Below, piece by piece: positions 52,156 to 60,475 of a DNA stretch of 64,000 bases. The stretch covers positions 20,398 to 84,397 of the forward strand of contig JAFUWV010000009.1 of the NCBI GenBank assembly GCA_017477325.1, in the 5' to 3' direction. Made by a program: the position numbers and the translations under genes. The stretch is from Paludibacteraceae bacterium (GTDB taxonomy: Bacteria; Bacteroidota; Bacteroidia; Bacteroidales; Paludibacteraceae). Position 1 is the stretch's first letter; each line of letters starts with the position of its first letter. Below the pieces are notes generated by a model that worked only from the letters and a program-made list of their open reading frames with translations, was not told the origin of the DNA and ran no database searches.

Positions 52156-52476
52156 ATGAAAGTAGTACCTAATGAAATGTTTTCCGAACTTCACGGAAAA
52201 ATGTGCAAACGCAAAACAAGCCCCATATTGGGCTTCAACTCAAAACTGGATGTGCAATATGGCTATCATATCCACAGAGTAAACCCGCGCAACGCTGACC
52301 CGAGCGAGCAGCAAGTGGCACGCAGGCAAAAGTTTGCCGCCACAGTAGCCGCTATCAAGCAGAAGAAAGCGAACCCTACGGAGTGGGAGGCGATAAAAGA
52401 GGGCTTCAAGAATCAGAGCAAGTACAAACTGCTTTGGAACTATGCGTTCTCGGTTATCTATCCGACGATAAGTTAA
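52156..52476 (+). CDS. ~100-residue protein of the replication/lysis module, member 4
   Basis: A 106-residue basic protein: LHGKMCKRKTSPILGFNSKLDVQYGYHIHRVNPRNADPSEQQVARRQKF, AATVAAIKQKKANPTEWEAIKEGF and KYKLLWNYAFSVIYPTIS. The DPSEQQVARRQKF hinge and the aromatic end match the plan of members 1-3. It has a leader of repeats. Four such genes in 4.5 kb suggest related subunits or decoys; no function is known. Confidence 0.6.
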   Translation: MKVVPNEMFSELHGKMCKRKTSPILGFNSKLDVQYGYHIHRVNPRNADPSEQQVARRQKFAATVAAIKQKKANPTEWEAIKEGFKNQSKYKLLWNYAFSVIYPTIS

Positions 52477-52581
52477 CTGCGCGAGTAAAGAGCAAAGACC
52501 GTTTCACTGAAAGACTCCTTAGCAAAGCGGTCTTTGTTCCTTGTTCCTTCAGCGTAGCGGTCTTTTTTCAATTTGAAGATT

Positions 52582-52791
52582 ATGAAAAAATTCATCGAGA
52601 TATGGAGTATAGTGTTCGGGAGTCTGATAGTGATAGCAGGCTTCGTGGTTGACCCGACGGGTGTTGTGCACTCGAGCGTGCTGTATGTGTTTGCGATATG
52701 CATAGTCAACGCTGCCGCTTTAGAGGGTATCGACCTGCTTCGGGTGCTGGACTTTTTCAAGTACAGAAAGGTTACGGGAGCCTCGCAATAG
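52582..52791 (+). CDS. holin-like small membrane protein
   Basis: A 69-residue protein with two hydrophobic segments (IWSIVFGSLIVIAGFVV and VLYVFAICIVNAAALEGIDLL) and a short basic tail, as in small holins. It is followed by a DUF5675 gene and a spanin-like gene, an order found in lysis cassettes. The start ATG at 52582 is preferred to a TTG at 52573. The last residues VTGASQ and the TAG stop are made of the GGTTAC core repeat. Confidence 0.6.
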   Translation: MKKFIEIWSIVFGSLIVIAGFVVDPTGVVHSSVLYVFAICIVNAAALEGIDLLRVLDFFKYRKVTGASQ

Positions 52792-52925
52792 TGCCGCAAC
52801 CATCATCGTCCACCGGACGATAATGGGTTACGGGCTACTGACAACCATGCGGATGAAGATGAAGCGAAACAACCGCAACTGCAACTTTAAACAGCCTCCT
52901 TAGAGGCGTTAAACTTTAAACAATA
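52763..52925. repeat. core repeat element and TTTAAAC words
   Basis: A forward copy of the core (gggagcctcgcaatag, tgccgcaaccatcatcgtcc, accggacgataatgg), overlapping the end of the holin-like gene, then a GCCTCCTTAGAGGC hairpin among TTTAAAC words. Confidence 0.85.
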
Positions 52926-52930
52926 CTATT

Positions 52931-53398
52931 ATGTTGCTGAAAGTGATTAGGAATTTAGAGTGTTCAAACGAGCGCGAGACACGCGGCAACCTGTATATTG
53001 ACGGCCGTCTCTTTTGCAACACCATCGAGCCGCCTTACGGCTATGCCTCAGGTCCTGTAACCTGTAACCAGTCACCTGTAACCGGCAACAAAGGTCACAT
53101 ACCTTGCGGCTGGTACAGGGTGCGTGTGACGTACTCACCACGTTTCAAGCGTCAGATGCCGCTGCTGTACATGGTGCCGGGCTTTGAGGGCATCAGGATA
53201 CACGCAGGGTTGAGCGTGAAGAACACGCAAGGCTGTATCTGTGTGGGAGAAAGGTGGAAGGAAGAGCATCTGACGAAATTATTAACTGAAGCCCAAAACA
53301 GACGAGAGGAGATATACATATGCGTAACAGACAAAGATCATGTGGATTCGGAACTCCCCAATCGCCCGGATCCTTATAAGAATTGTATTGGATATTAA
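52931..53398 (+). CDS. DUF5675 family protein with repeat-derived loop
   Basis: A 155-residue protein of the DUF5675 family, common next to lysis genes in Bacteroidota. Core motifs are TRGNLYIDGRLFCNTIEPPYG, KGHIPCGWYRVRVTYSPRFKRQMPLLY, VPGFEGIRIHAG and TQGCICVGER, with Cys and His residues like an L,D-transpeptidase or YkuD-type site, though the activity is not proved. Between EPPYG and KGHIPCG, where relatives have only a few residues, lies GPVTCNQSPVTGN, encoded by CCTGTAACCTGTAACC-type repeat words (about 53055-53090). Confidence 0.75.
   Translation: MLLKVIRNLECSNERETRGNLYIDGRLFCNTIEPPYGYASGPVTCNQSPVTGNKGHIPCGWYRVRVTYSPRFKRQMPLLYMVPGFEGIRIHAGLSVKNTQGCICVGERWKEEHLTKLLTEAQNRREEIYICVTDKDHVDSELPNRPDPYKNCIGY
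53052..53090 (+). repeat. GTAACC words inside the DUF5675 coding sequence
   Basis: CCTGTAACCTGTAACCAGTC followed by ACCTGTAACCGGC, in frame, giving PVTCNQSPVTG. Confidence 0.85.
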
Positions 53399-53571
53399 CC
53401 ATGACGCTGCATAGTGTTTTTTATGTTTTTGGATCTATGATGATAACTATCGGAGTGTAGTGTTTGTATTTAATAGGGCAATGGGGAGTTTACTCACAAA
53501 TTGACAGATAAAAGACAAACGTCAAGTGTGAAACGCAAAATCATCATAGATCTATTTTCTTTGTTTTTGTT
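53399..53571. other. gap before the spanin-like gene
   Basis: Contains a TTTACTCACAAATTGAC stretch and T-rich sequence. No repeat block and no clear promoter box are seen. Confidence 0.4.
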
Positions 53572-53973
53572 ATGAAAAAAATATTAATAATAGCATTGGT
53601 GCTGGCGATGGCTGGTTGCAAAACCTACCAAGCAAGTTCAGAAAGCAATAAAACAGACATAGAAAGGAGCAGAGACTATGAAAGAGACAGCATTATTGTG
53701 CGTGATAGCGTTATTGTGTTTGCTCGCGCTGACACTGTATATAAAGAGCGTTGGCGGACGGAGTACAAAGACCGAGTGGTCACAAAGACTGACACGTTGG
53801 TTAGGGAAGTTGAGCGATTGGTGGAGAAAGTGGTGACAGATGACGGGTTACGGGTTACCGGCCGGAAGCGGGGAATAGGCTATTGGATACGGGTGACCGG
53901 TTACGGGATACTGGTAATACTGATACTTGCCGCCATAGCGGCAACCATAATAAGAGTGAGGCGGCTGTTTTAA
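53572..53973 (+). CDS. spanin-like lipoprotein with repeat-derived insertion
   Basis: A 133-residue protein: signal peptide with lipobox AMAGC at 12-16 (lipid on Cys16), then a coiled coil rich in Arg/Glu/Asp/Val (DIERSRDYERDSIIVRDSVIV, VYKERWRTEYKDRVVTKTDTLVREVERLVEKVV). A C-terminal membrane helix (GILVILILAAIAATII) follows, so it could bridge the two membranes like a unimolecular spanin. Between coil and helix lies TDDGLRVTGRKRGIGYWIRV, which is the GGTTACGGG repeat translated. Lysis role is inferred from layout and neighbours. Confidence 0.65.
   Translation: MKKILIIALVLAMAGCKTYQASSESNKTDIERSRDYERDSIIVRDSVIVFARADTVYKERWRTEYKDRVVTKTDTLVREVERLVEKVVTDDGLRVTGRKRGIGYWIRVTGYGILVILILAAIAATIIRVRRLF
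53838..53915 (+). repeat. GGTTACGGG words inside the spanin-like coding sequence
   Basis: gatgacgggttacgggttac, then ttggatacgggtgacc and ggttacgggatactgg, read in frame without a stop. Confidence 0.85.
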
Positions 53974-53983
53974 GCCGCTTCAC
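53956..53983 (+). terminator. intrinsic terminator overlapping the spanin-like stop
   Basis: GTGAGGCGGCT (53956-53966) pairs with AGCCGCTTCAC (53973-53983) with one G-U pair, followed by TTTCTTG. The TAA stop is in the loop. Confidence 0.75.
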
Positions 53984-54027
53984 TTTCTTGCATTTCTGCA
54001 TTCTTGCACATCAGAGAATACTGATAC

Positions 54028-54053
54028 ACTCTTCATTCTTCATTCTTCATTAG
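54028..54053. repeat. TTCATTC tandem repeat
   Basis: Three CTTCATT units (acactcttcattcttcattc). A further low-complexity word family resembles the one at the right end of the window. Confidence 0.7.
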
Positions 54054-54116
54054 CTGCTGGTGTCACACTGATAATCCGGGAAATATATCAGAATAGCGGA
54101 TTAAACAAAAATAATA

Positions 54117-54148
54117 TTTGCACAAATGGGCAAAAAGCAGTACTTTTG
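54117..54148 (+). promoter_or_regulatory. promoter of the AbiE pair
   Basis: TTTG (54117-54120), 20 bases, TACTTTTG (54141-54148), about 70 bases before the antitoxin ATG. Confidence 0.75.
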
Positions 54149-54219
54149 CAGCGAAATTTGGAATAGCAATACGACATTTTATCGTTTTACTATGGAAAAT
54201 TCAGCTAAAATAAGCGAAA

Positions 54220-54849
54220 ATGAAAACGCCATTAGACATATTAGGCTGTGCACCATTTACACTTTCGGAATTATCAACCGTTTACCCGCATCTGTCTGCA
54301 CTTACCGATAAGGCGCGTATGTTGATGGAGCAGGGACGCATTATACGTCTCAAGCAGGGGTTATATATTTGTTCAGAAGAAGAGACAGGTCAATCCGTTC
54401 CGACATATTTGGTTGCCAATCATTTATGCGGACCATCCTATGTGTCCTTTCATTCTGCTCTCCGCTACTACGGATTGACTCCGGAAGGAGTGTATGTAGT
54501 ACAATCTATGACCACTCGTCCGAATAATTCTTTTACGACTCCGATAGGCACATATACTTATCGCCATTGCAAACCCGCTTATTTCTCACTTGGTGTGTCT
54601 ATTATCCGTCACAATGAACTCTCATTTATGATGGCCACGCCCGAAAAGGCACTCTGTGATCTGATGGCAGCAACCCCACGACTGTCTCTGCGTTATAGAA
54701 AAGATATGATGCACTATTTGGAGGAAGACATCCGATTTGAGATTGATGAATTATCCAGTTTCAATATTTCATTATTAAAAGATATTGCTGCCGTCTCTCC
54801 CAAGCCGGTCACGGTACGAACACTTATCAATTTTCTGACTCATGAATAA
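54220..54849 (+). CDS. AbiEi-family antitoxin
   Basis: A 209-residue antitoxin of the type IV AbiE family. An N-terminal winged helix (about 1-60; FTLSELSTVYP, ARMLMEQGRIIRLKQGLYIC) would bind its own promoter. The C-terminal domain has GPSYVSFHSALRYYGLTPE and MATPEKALCDLM, typical of AbiEi. It overlaps the toxin by eight bases. AbiE systems give abortive infection in other bacteria; autoregulation by the antitoxin is known for the family and expected here. Confidence 0.85.
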   Translation: MKTPLDILGCAPFTLSELSTVYPHLSALTDKARMLMEQGRIIRLKQGLYICSEEETGQSVPTYLVANHLCGPSYVSFHSALRYYGLTPEGVYVVQSMTTRPNNSFTTPIGTYTYRHCKPAYFSLGVSIIRHNELSFMMATPEKALCDLMAATPRLSLRYRKDMMHYLEEDIRFEIDELSSFNISLLKDIAAVSPKPVTVRTLINFLTHE

Positions 54850-55672
54850 CGATATTTTTTCACTAATGTTGTCGCAGCATGCCATTCACGATGAATTAGG
54901 CAAGCGCAATGCTCTATATGAGACTATGCAGCAAGTTGCACTGGCAGGACTATATAGAGGTGGATTTTTTAAGCAAGCAGCTTTCTATGGGGGTACTTGT
55001 TTGAGATTGTTCCATAATTTAGGCCGATATTCCGAAGATATGGATTTCACCATGATACGCAAAACTCAGGATTTCCACTTTGAAGATTATTTCCCTTATA
55101 TAGTTGCGGAAGCTGAAGCTTTGGGGCGTATGGTGGAGATCAAAAAGAAGGATAAGGTTAATTTCGGGCGTGTAGAGTCCGCGTTTCTAAAGGATACAAC
55201 TGATGTCTATAATCTGAAGTTCACAACGGAAAAGACGCTGAAGATAAAAATAGAAATTGATACTAATCCACCGCTTGGTTTTGATACGGAGGAACTGTTG
55301 GTAACACTGCCGTTTTCATTCCGGGTTCGCTGTCTGACTCTTCCAAATCTCTTTGCCGGGAAAATGCATGCATTGGTTTTCCGTCAATGGAAGACACGGG
55401 TTAAGGGTAGGGATTGGTATGACTTTGAGTGGTATGTGCGCCGAAATGTTCCTCTCAATTGGAATCATCTGCATCAGCGCATTTATGAGTTCACAGGGCA
55501 AGACATATCACGTGATGAGTTTCAAGAAGCATTAAGGCAACGACTTGCTACCACTAATATCGATGATGTCAAGCGTGATGTATTACCATTCATAGCCAAT
55601 CCTCGTGAACTGGACTTCTGGTCCAACGAGTATTTTCTGGAACTGGCGTCAAGAATTCAGTGGAAAGATTAA
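54842..55672 (+). CDS. AbiEii/AbiGii nucleotidyltransferase toxin
   Basis: A 276-residue nucleotidyltransferase-fold toxin. The active-site motif is FYGGTCLRLFHNLGRYSEDMDF (about 49-70), with the GG..R.SEDMDF signature, followed by KIKIEID (third acidic residue) and the closing Lys/Asp motif AGKMHALVFRQWKTRVKGRDWYDFEWY. Family members modify tRNA or otherwise stop growth when not balanced by AbiEi. It ends before a large repeat block. Confidence 0.88.
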   Translation: MNNDIFSLMLSQHAIHDELGKRNALYETMQQVALAGLYRGGFFKQAAFYGGTCLRLFHNLGRYSEDMDFTMIRKTQDFHFEDYFPYIVAEAEALGRMVEIKKKDKVNFGRVESAFLKDTTDVYNLKFTTEKTLKIKIEIDTNPPLGFDTEELLVTLPFSFRVRCLTLPNLFAGKMHALVFRQWKTRVKGRDWYDFEWYVRRNVPLNWNHLHQRIYEFTGQDISRDEFQEALRQRLATTNIDDVKRDVLPFIANPRELDFWSNEYFLELASRIQWKD

Positions 55673-55673
55673 T

Positions 55674-55854
55674 TTTATGCATAATTCATAATGCATAATT
55701 CATAATTCATAATTGTTGGTGAACTGGTGAATCGAAATCCCGATAACTTGAAACCTGCACAGCGCAGCAGATCGTTCCGAAGGATAAGTACAGCTCAGCA
55801 GATCGTTCCGTAAGGATAAGTACAGCGCAGCAGATCGTTCCGTAAGGATAAGAC
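55674..55854. repeat. ATTCATAATT words and three tandem GATCGTTCCG units
   Basis: 55674-55713 are ATGCATAATTC words. 55760-55790, 55791-55822 and 55823-55854 are three tandem units (cagcgcagcagatcgttccg, taaggataagta). Confidence 0.9.
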
Positions 55855-55864
55855 ACTTGAAACT

Positions 55865-55895
55865 TTTGTAAATCCGTTTATTTGTTGTAACTTTG
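55865..55895 (+). promoter_or_regulatory. promoter upstream of the GT2 gene at 56046
   Basis: TTTG (55865-55868) and TAACTTTG (55888-55895), 19 bases apart. A 7-base inverted repeat TTTGTCG (55892) / CGACAAA (55979) starts on the box. The ~150-base leader shows no gene. Confidence 0.55.
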
Positions 55896-56045
55896 TCGGC
55901 GGAAATGTGACTTCTGCTTTCTTGCTAAATAAGCCTGATATGCATAGCCTGCATATATGTTGATAGACGGGCGGAATACGACAAATAAAACAATTTTCAC
56001 CAGTCTATTCACTTTATATTGTTAAAATGTTTTTTTTTGTTGACG

Positions 56046-57026
56046 ATGTCAGAGTCAAGTAAAATACAACTGAGTATAATCGTTCCGGTTTACAATGTGG
56101 AAAAGTATCTGCGCAAGTGCGTGGATAGCCTGCTCTGTCAGGATATAAAACCGGAAGATTATGAGATTATACTTGTGGATGACGGCAGTACTGATGCATG
56201 TCCGAAAATATGTGATGAATATGCAGCGACTAATGAGAATATCCGAGTCATACATCAAGAGAATAGAGGCTTGAGCGAAGCACGTAATACCGGAATAAAG
56301 TTGGCCCAAGGCAAATACATACAATTTGTAGATTCGGATGACTGGCTGCAACCTAATGTGCTTGGTTCTCTTGTTTGTAAGATGGAGCAGGACAATCTGG
56401 ATGTTCTTCGATTCAACTATCAGAATGTAAGCGAGCAAGGCGAAGTTTTTGAGCCGAACAAGTCAGGAAAGCTTTTCATGGACTACCGCGATACGGTATG
56501 TACTGGCGAGACGTTCTTAAGAGAACGTCTAGGCAGTGCATGTTATGCCTGTCAGTTCCTGCTAAAGCATGAACTGACAGGCACATTTACGCCTGGCATC
56601 TACTTCGAAGATACCGATTGGGCGCCGGGAATGCTGCTAAAAGCATCAAGAGTAACTTCTGTTGATACCATAGTTTATAACTATTTGTTGCGCTCAGGGA
56701 GCATCACACAAAGTGTAAGTGAAGAAAAACGTAAGAAAATATTGAACGACAAACTGCAACTAATAACATCGCTGCAAAAACAGGCATCTTTAGTTGAGCG
56801 TGACGACTGGTTTAGAGGTATGATTGCATCGACAGTTTTGAGTATCCTGACTACGGTAGCGATTGAACATTATGGAGAAACCAGACATTATATACATCTT
56901 TTAAAGCAACTCGGGGTTTTCCCACTTTCAAAGTATCATCTTACTCCGGCAGCCCAACGAAAACGGTTGCTTGCCAATCTCTCACCACGTCTGCTGTGCC
57001 TTCTCGTGCATCTGAAGAATGGGTGA
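56046..57026 (+). CDS. GT2-family glycosyltransferase
   Basis: A 326-residue GT-A enzyme. LSIIVPVYNVEKYLRKCVDSLL, LVDDGSTDACPKICDEYA, GLSEARNTGIKLAQGKYIQFVDSDDWLQP (DSDD metal motif) and GIYFEDTDWAPGMLLKA are typical of capsule and LPS GT2 enzymes. The ATG at 56046 is preferred over 56019 because the extra nine residues are hydrophobic and unlike the family. The stop TGA sits inside a GGTGACCGGTTACGGG repeat word. It stands alone between cargo-like genes, so it is a satellite of the glycan loci. Confidence 0.85.
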   Translation: MSESSKIQLSIIVPVYNVEKYLRKCVDSLLCQDIKPEDYEIILVDDGSTDACPKICDEYAATNENIRVIHQENRGLSEARNTGIKLAQGKYIQFVDSDDWLQPNVLGSLVCKMEQDNLDVLRFNYQNVSEQGEVFEPNKSGKLFMDYRDTVCTGETFLRERLGSACYACQFLLKHELTGTFTPGIYFEDTDWAPGMLLKASRVTSVDTIVYNYLLRSGSITQSVSEEKRKKILNDKLQLITSLQKQASLVERDDWFRGMIASTVLSILTTVAIEHYGETRHYIHLLKQLGVFPLSKYHLTPAAQRKRLLANLSPRLLCLLVHLKNG

Positions 57027-57094
57027 CCGGTTACGGGTGACAGGATTGCCAGTATGAATATTTGAAGTGAAAATGACGTGATTTTATATAAGTG

Positions 57095-57152
57095 CTTGCG
57101 CATGTGAATATAAATCAGTACCTTTGCAACGACAAATGTAAATGTACATTTA
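57095..57152 (+). promoter_or_regulatory. promoter and palindrome of the second ATPase gene
   Basis: CTTG (57095) and TACCTTTG (57119-57126) are 20 bases apart. The spacer shares CATGTGAATATAA with the Fic promoter at 62814. TAAATGTACATTTA (57139-57152) is a perfect 14-base palindrome just after the start site, a possible operator. Confidence 0.6.
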
Positions 57153-57171
57153 TATAAATACACATTAACAT

Positions 57172-58485
57172 ATGAAATTCTACGATAGGGACGCTGAACT
57201 CAATATACTGCGTCAGACATATCAACAATCCTTTACCAGTGCAACTTTCACTGTGTTAATGGGACGTCGCCGAGTAGGTAAAACATCGTTAGTTACACGT
57301 TGTTTTCAGGGAACGGAATATGCGTATCTCTTTGTCTCAAATGATAGTGAACCTATTTTATGCCGCAAACTGCAAGAGGCAATCGAGCAACAACTCAATA
57401 TATCTATATACGGGTCAATACGTACATTCCGCGATTTGTTTGAGATTATAATGAAGGAATCGCTGAAGCGACAGTTTACGGTAGTGTTTGATGAATTTCA
57501 GAATTTATATAAAATCAATTCGTCCATTTTCAGCGAGATACAAGATTTGTGGGACAGATATCACACTCAATCTCATATAAATTTAATAGTGTCCGGTAGC
57601 ATTGTTTCTCTTATGAAAAGAATTTTTGAAGACAAAAACGAACCGCTATATGGTCGTCCAACTTCAAAATTCATGTTACGCCAGTTCACAATATCAGTTT
57701 TAAAGCAGATTTTTGCTGATCATAATAGTAACTATACAAACGAAGATTTGCTGTGTCTGTATATGATAACCGGCGGAGTGGCAAAATATGTTGAACTGCT
57801 GATGGATGCAGATTGTTTTACTAAAGAGAAAATGCTAAATTATGTATGTCGTCCGGATTCATATTTCCTTACCGAAGGACGTGATCTCATAAATAACGAA
57901 TTTGGCTCTGATTATAACACATATTATTCAGTTCTTCAACTGATAGCAGCAGGAGCAAACCGTCGTGGTGATGTTGATGGCGCAATGCAGAAAGATATGG
58001 GAGTATATTTATCCAATCTGGAGCAGAACTTCGGTATGATTGCACGGATAAAGCCTATTCTCTCGTCTGTCAATTCGAAGACTTCATCATATGAAATCGT
58101 TGACCCTTTTCTCAGGTTTTGGTTCAGATTTATTTGTCCATATCAGTCCTTAATAGAAAGTGGCCAACTGAAACTATTGCGAACAAATATCGCTATGCAC
58201 TATGAACAATTTTCAGGCAGGACGCTGGAGAGATATTTTCAGACAAAACTGATGGAAAGCGGCAGATATACTCAAGTCGGTAATTGGTGGAATAGAAAGG
58301 GTGGAAACGAGATAGATTTGATAGCGATAAATGAGTTTGACAATACGGCAGTTGCAGCAGAAATAAAGCGTAATGAGCGAAAAATAAGTCTTCAGGAACT
58401 TGAAAAAAAAGTAATCGAGTTGCCTCGCTCTCAATTTGGCAAATATGATTTCTCTTTGACAAAATTGTCAATCAGTGATATGTGA
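57172..58485 (+). CDS. archaeal-type AAA ATPase with C-terminal DUF234-like domain
   Basis: A 437-residue ATPase. FYDRDAELNILRQTY opens the domain, Walker A is GRRRVGKTS (about 31-39), and Walker B is FTVVFDEFQNLY. The SGSIVSLMKRIF sensor and a winged-helix segment follow. The DUF234-like end (YEIVDPFLRFWFRFICPY, GGNEIDLIAINEFDNTAVAAEIKRNERKI) has the acidic and Lys pattern of a PDDEXK-type nuclease. Such ATPases are common solitary cargo genes in Bacteroidota; function is not settled. It is AT-rich against its neighbours and has its own promoter. Confidence 0.83.
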   Translation: MKFYDRDAELNILRQTYQQSFTSATFTVLMGRRRVGKTSLVTRCFQGTEYAYLFVSNDSEPILCRKLQEAIEQQLNISIYGSIRTFRDLFEIIMKESLKRQFTVVFDEFQNLYKINSSIFSEIQDLWDRYHTQSHINLIVSGSIVSLMKRIFEDKNEPLYGRPTSKFMLRQFTISVLKQIFADHNSNYTNEDLLCLYMITGGVAKYVELLMDADCFTKEKMLNYVCRPDSYFLTEGRDLINNEFGSDYNTYYSVLQLIAAGANRRGDVDGAMQKDMGVYLSNLEQNFGMIARIKPILSSVNSKTSSYEIVDPFLRFWFRFICPYQSLIESGQLKLLRTNIAMHYEQFSGRTLERYFQTKLMESGRYTQVGNWWNRKGGNEIDLIAINEFDNTAVAAEIKRNERKISLQELEKKVIELPRSQFGKYDFSLTKLSISDM

Positions 58486-58572
58486 TTCTTGATTCATCTT
58501 TTGTATGACTATTGCTTACATGCTCGGAGGTCTGAACCGCGGTGAAAAGGGAATGTATAATTTTAAGATGAA

Positions 58573-59718
58573 ATGAAAACAATATTATTGGTATTTGGTA
58601 CTCGTCCGGAGGCAATAAAGATGTCACCGTTGGTAATAGAGCTCAAAAGGCATCCTGATTGTTTCCGCACCCTTGTCTGTGTTACCGGTCAACATCGCGA
58701 GATGCTCGACCAGGTGCTGGACGTGTTCGGCATCAAACCCGACTACGACCTTAACATTATGAAACCTAATCAGGACCTGTATGATATATCAAGTCGCATC
58801 TTGCTCGGTATGCGCGATGTGTTGCTGCAGTCAAAGCCTGACATGGTGCTTGTGCATGGCGATACCACCACATCCACTGCGGCAGCTCTGGCTGCGTTCT
58901 ATCAGCAGATACCGGTGGGACACGTGGAAGCAGGTTTGCGCACGGGAAACATATACAGTCCGTGGCCGGAGGAGATGAACCGCCGACTGACAGGACGCAT
59001 AGCTACCTATCATTTTGCTCCCACACCGCTTGCAAAACAGAATCTGCTGGCTGAATCGGTGCCGGAAAACAACATAACAGTAACCGGCAACACCGTGATA
59101 GACGCGTTGCTGATGGTAACCGAACGGATGGCATCCGATGAAGAGCTGCGCATCAGAGTGGAGCAGACTCTGCTCGATTCAGGATATGATGTACAGAGAC
59201 TGGCAAACGAGAAACGCCTGGTGCTTATCACCGGGCATCGGCGCGAGAACTTCGGTGAGGGATTCCTGCATATATGCAATGCTATACGCCGATTGGCAGA
59301 GCGTTATCCAAACGTGGATTTCGTGTATCCGGTGCATCTGAACCCCAATGTGCGCAAGCCGGTGGGTGAGATACTGGGCAAGGGAAGCGAGAATATCTTC
59401 CTCATAGAGCCGCTTCAATATACGGAGTTTGTGCGCATGATGGAACTCAGCACGTTGCTGCTGACCGACTCGGGTGGGGTGCAGGAAGAGGCACCGGGGT
59501 TAGGCAAACCGGTACTGGTGATGCGTGATACCACCGAGCGCCCGGAGGCAGTCAGTGCCGGAACGGTGCTGCTGGTCGGCACTGATGAGGAGAAGATTGT
59601 CACTACTGTCGGTCAACTGATGGAAGACACCGTATTATATGAGAAAATGTCTAAAGCGGTCAATCCTTACGGCGATGGACATGCATGCGGAAGAATCGTG
59701 GAATATCTCACTGTATAG
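58573..59718 (+). CDS. wecB: UDP-N-acetylglucosamine 2-epimerase (non-hydrolysing)
   Basis: A 381-residue GT-B-fold epimerase that makes UDP-ManNAc from UDP-GlcNAc. Motifs are [14 protein letters not shown] (8-21), [63 protein letters not shown] and [30 protein letters not shown]. Length and all catalytic residues visible are normal. It feeds ManNAc or ManNAcA into a surface glycan. It is followed ten bases later by the GT32-type gene. Confidence 0.95.
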   Translation: MKTILLVFGTRPEAIKMSPLVIELKRHPDCFRTLVCVTGQHREMLDQVLDVFGIKPDYDLNIMKPNQDLYDISSRILLGMRDVLLQSKPDMVLVHGDTTTSTAAALAAFYQQIPVGHVEAGLRTGNIYSPWPEEMNRRLTGRIATYHFAPTPLAKQNLLAESVPENNITVTGNTVIDALLMVTERMASDEELRIRVEQTLLDSGYDVQRLANEKRLVLITGHRRENFGEGFLHICNAIRRLAERYPNVDFVYPVHLNPNVRKPVGEILGKGSENIFLIEPLQYTEFVRMMELSTLLLTDSGGVQEEAPGLGKPVLVMRDTTERPEAVSAGTVLLVGTDEEKIVTTVGQLMEDTVLYEKMSKAVNPYGDGHACGRIVEYLTV

Positions 59719-59728
59719 TTGATAAACT

Positions 59729-60475
59729 ATGATACCTAAGATTATACATTATTGTTGGTTCGGAAGAGGGCAGATGCCTGAGTTGGCGCTGCGTTGCATA
59801 GAGAGTTGGAAGCACTATTTGCCTGACTACGAACTGCGCCTTTGGAACGAGGATACTTTCGACCTTGATATGTATCAATACGCACGCGAGGCATACGACA
59901 ACCGCAAGTTCGCTTTTGTAACCGATGTGGTGCGTTTGTGGGCACTCAACGAGTATGGAGGCATCTATATGGACACCGATGTGGAGGTGCTGCGCTCGTT
60001 GGACGACTTACTTGAACTGCCGGCATTTACAGGATATGAGGCGAGCATGTCCAATGCTCCTGTCACGGGAATCATGGCAAGCGAGGCACACGGCATCTGG
60101 GTGAGAGAACAGTTGGCTTATTATGAAGGCAGACACTTCCTGAAGCCGGACGGAACACTTGATATGACAACCAACACACAGACTATCTCGCGCATAATGC
60201 AGGAAAACGGATTCATAATCGATGGTAAGTATGGCATCTATAAGGACAATATGCATATCTTCCCTGTTGATTGGTTCTGTCCGCTTACAAGTACCCGTGT
60301 GTTGAAACTGACAAAAAACACGCGTTGCATACATCATTTTGCTGGTTCATGGCGTGAACGCACACGAAAAGACATTCTGAAAGATTTTGTTGCCGACGAA
60401 GTGTTGGGACGAAAACTGACGAACCTGTTAGTCTCGCTGAAAAGGAAGTTGGTTGGATTATTCCGGCATCCCTGA
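59729..60475 (+). CDS. GT32-type glycosyltransferase (DXD sugar-binding)
   Basis: A 248-residue protein of the capsular GT32 type: IPKIIHYCWFGRGQMPELALRCIESWK, YELRLWNEDTFDLD, FAFVTDVVRLWALNEYGGIYMDTDVEVL with the DxD metal motif DTD, and a C-terminal RCIHHFAGSW. It uses a nucleotide sugar in the cytoplasm to extend a lipid-linked glycan. It is in one operon with wecB. Its GC content is that of the core genome and not of the AT-rich locus. Confidence 0.82.
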   Translation: MIPKIIHYCWFGRGQMPELALRCIESWKHYLPDYELRLWNEDTFDLDMYQYAREAYDNRKFAFVTDVVRLWALNEYGGIYMDTDVEVLRSLDDLLELPAFTGYEASMSNAPVTGIMASEAHGIWVREQLAYYEGRHFLKPDGTLDMTTNTQTISRIMQENGFIIDGKYGIYKDNMHIFPVDWFCPLTSTRVLKLTKNTRCIHHFAGSWRERTRKDILKDFVADEVLGRKLTNLLVSLKRKLVGLFRHP

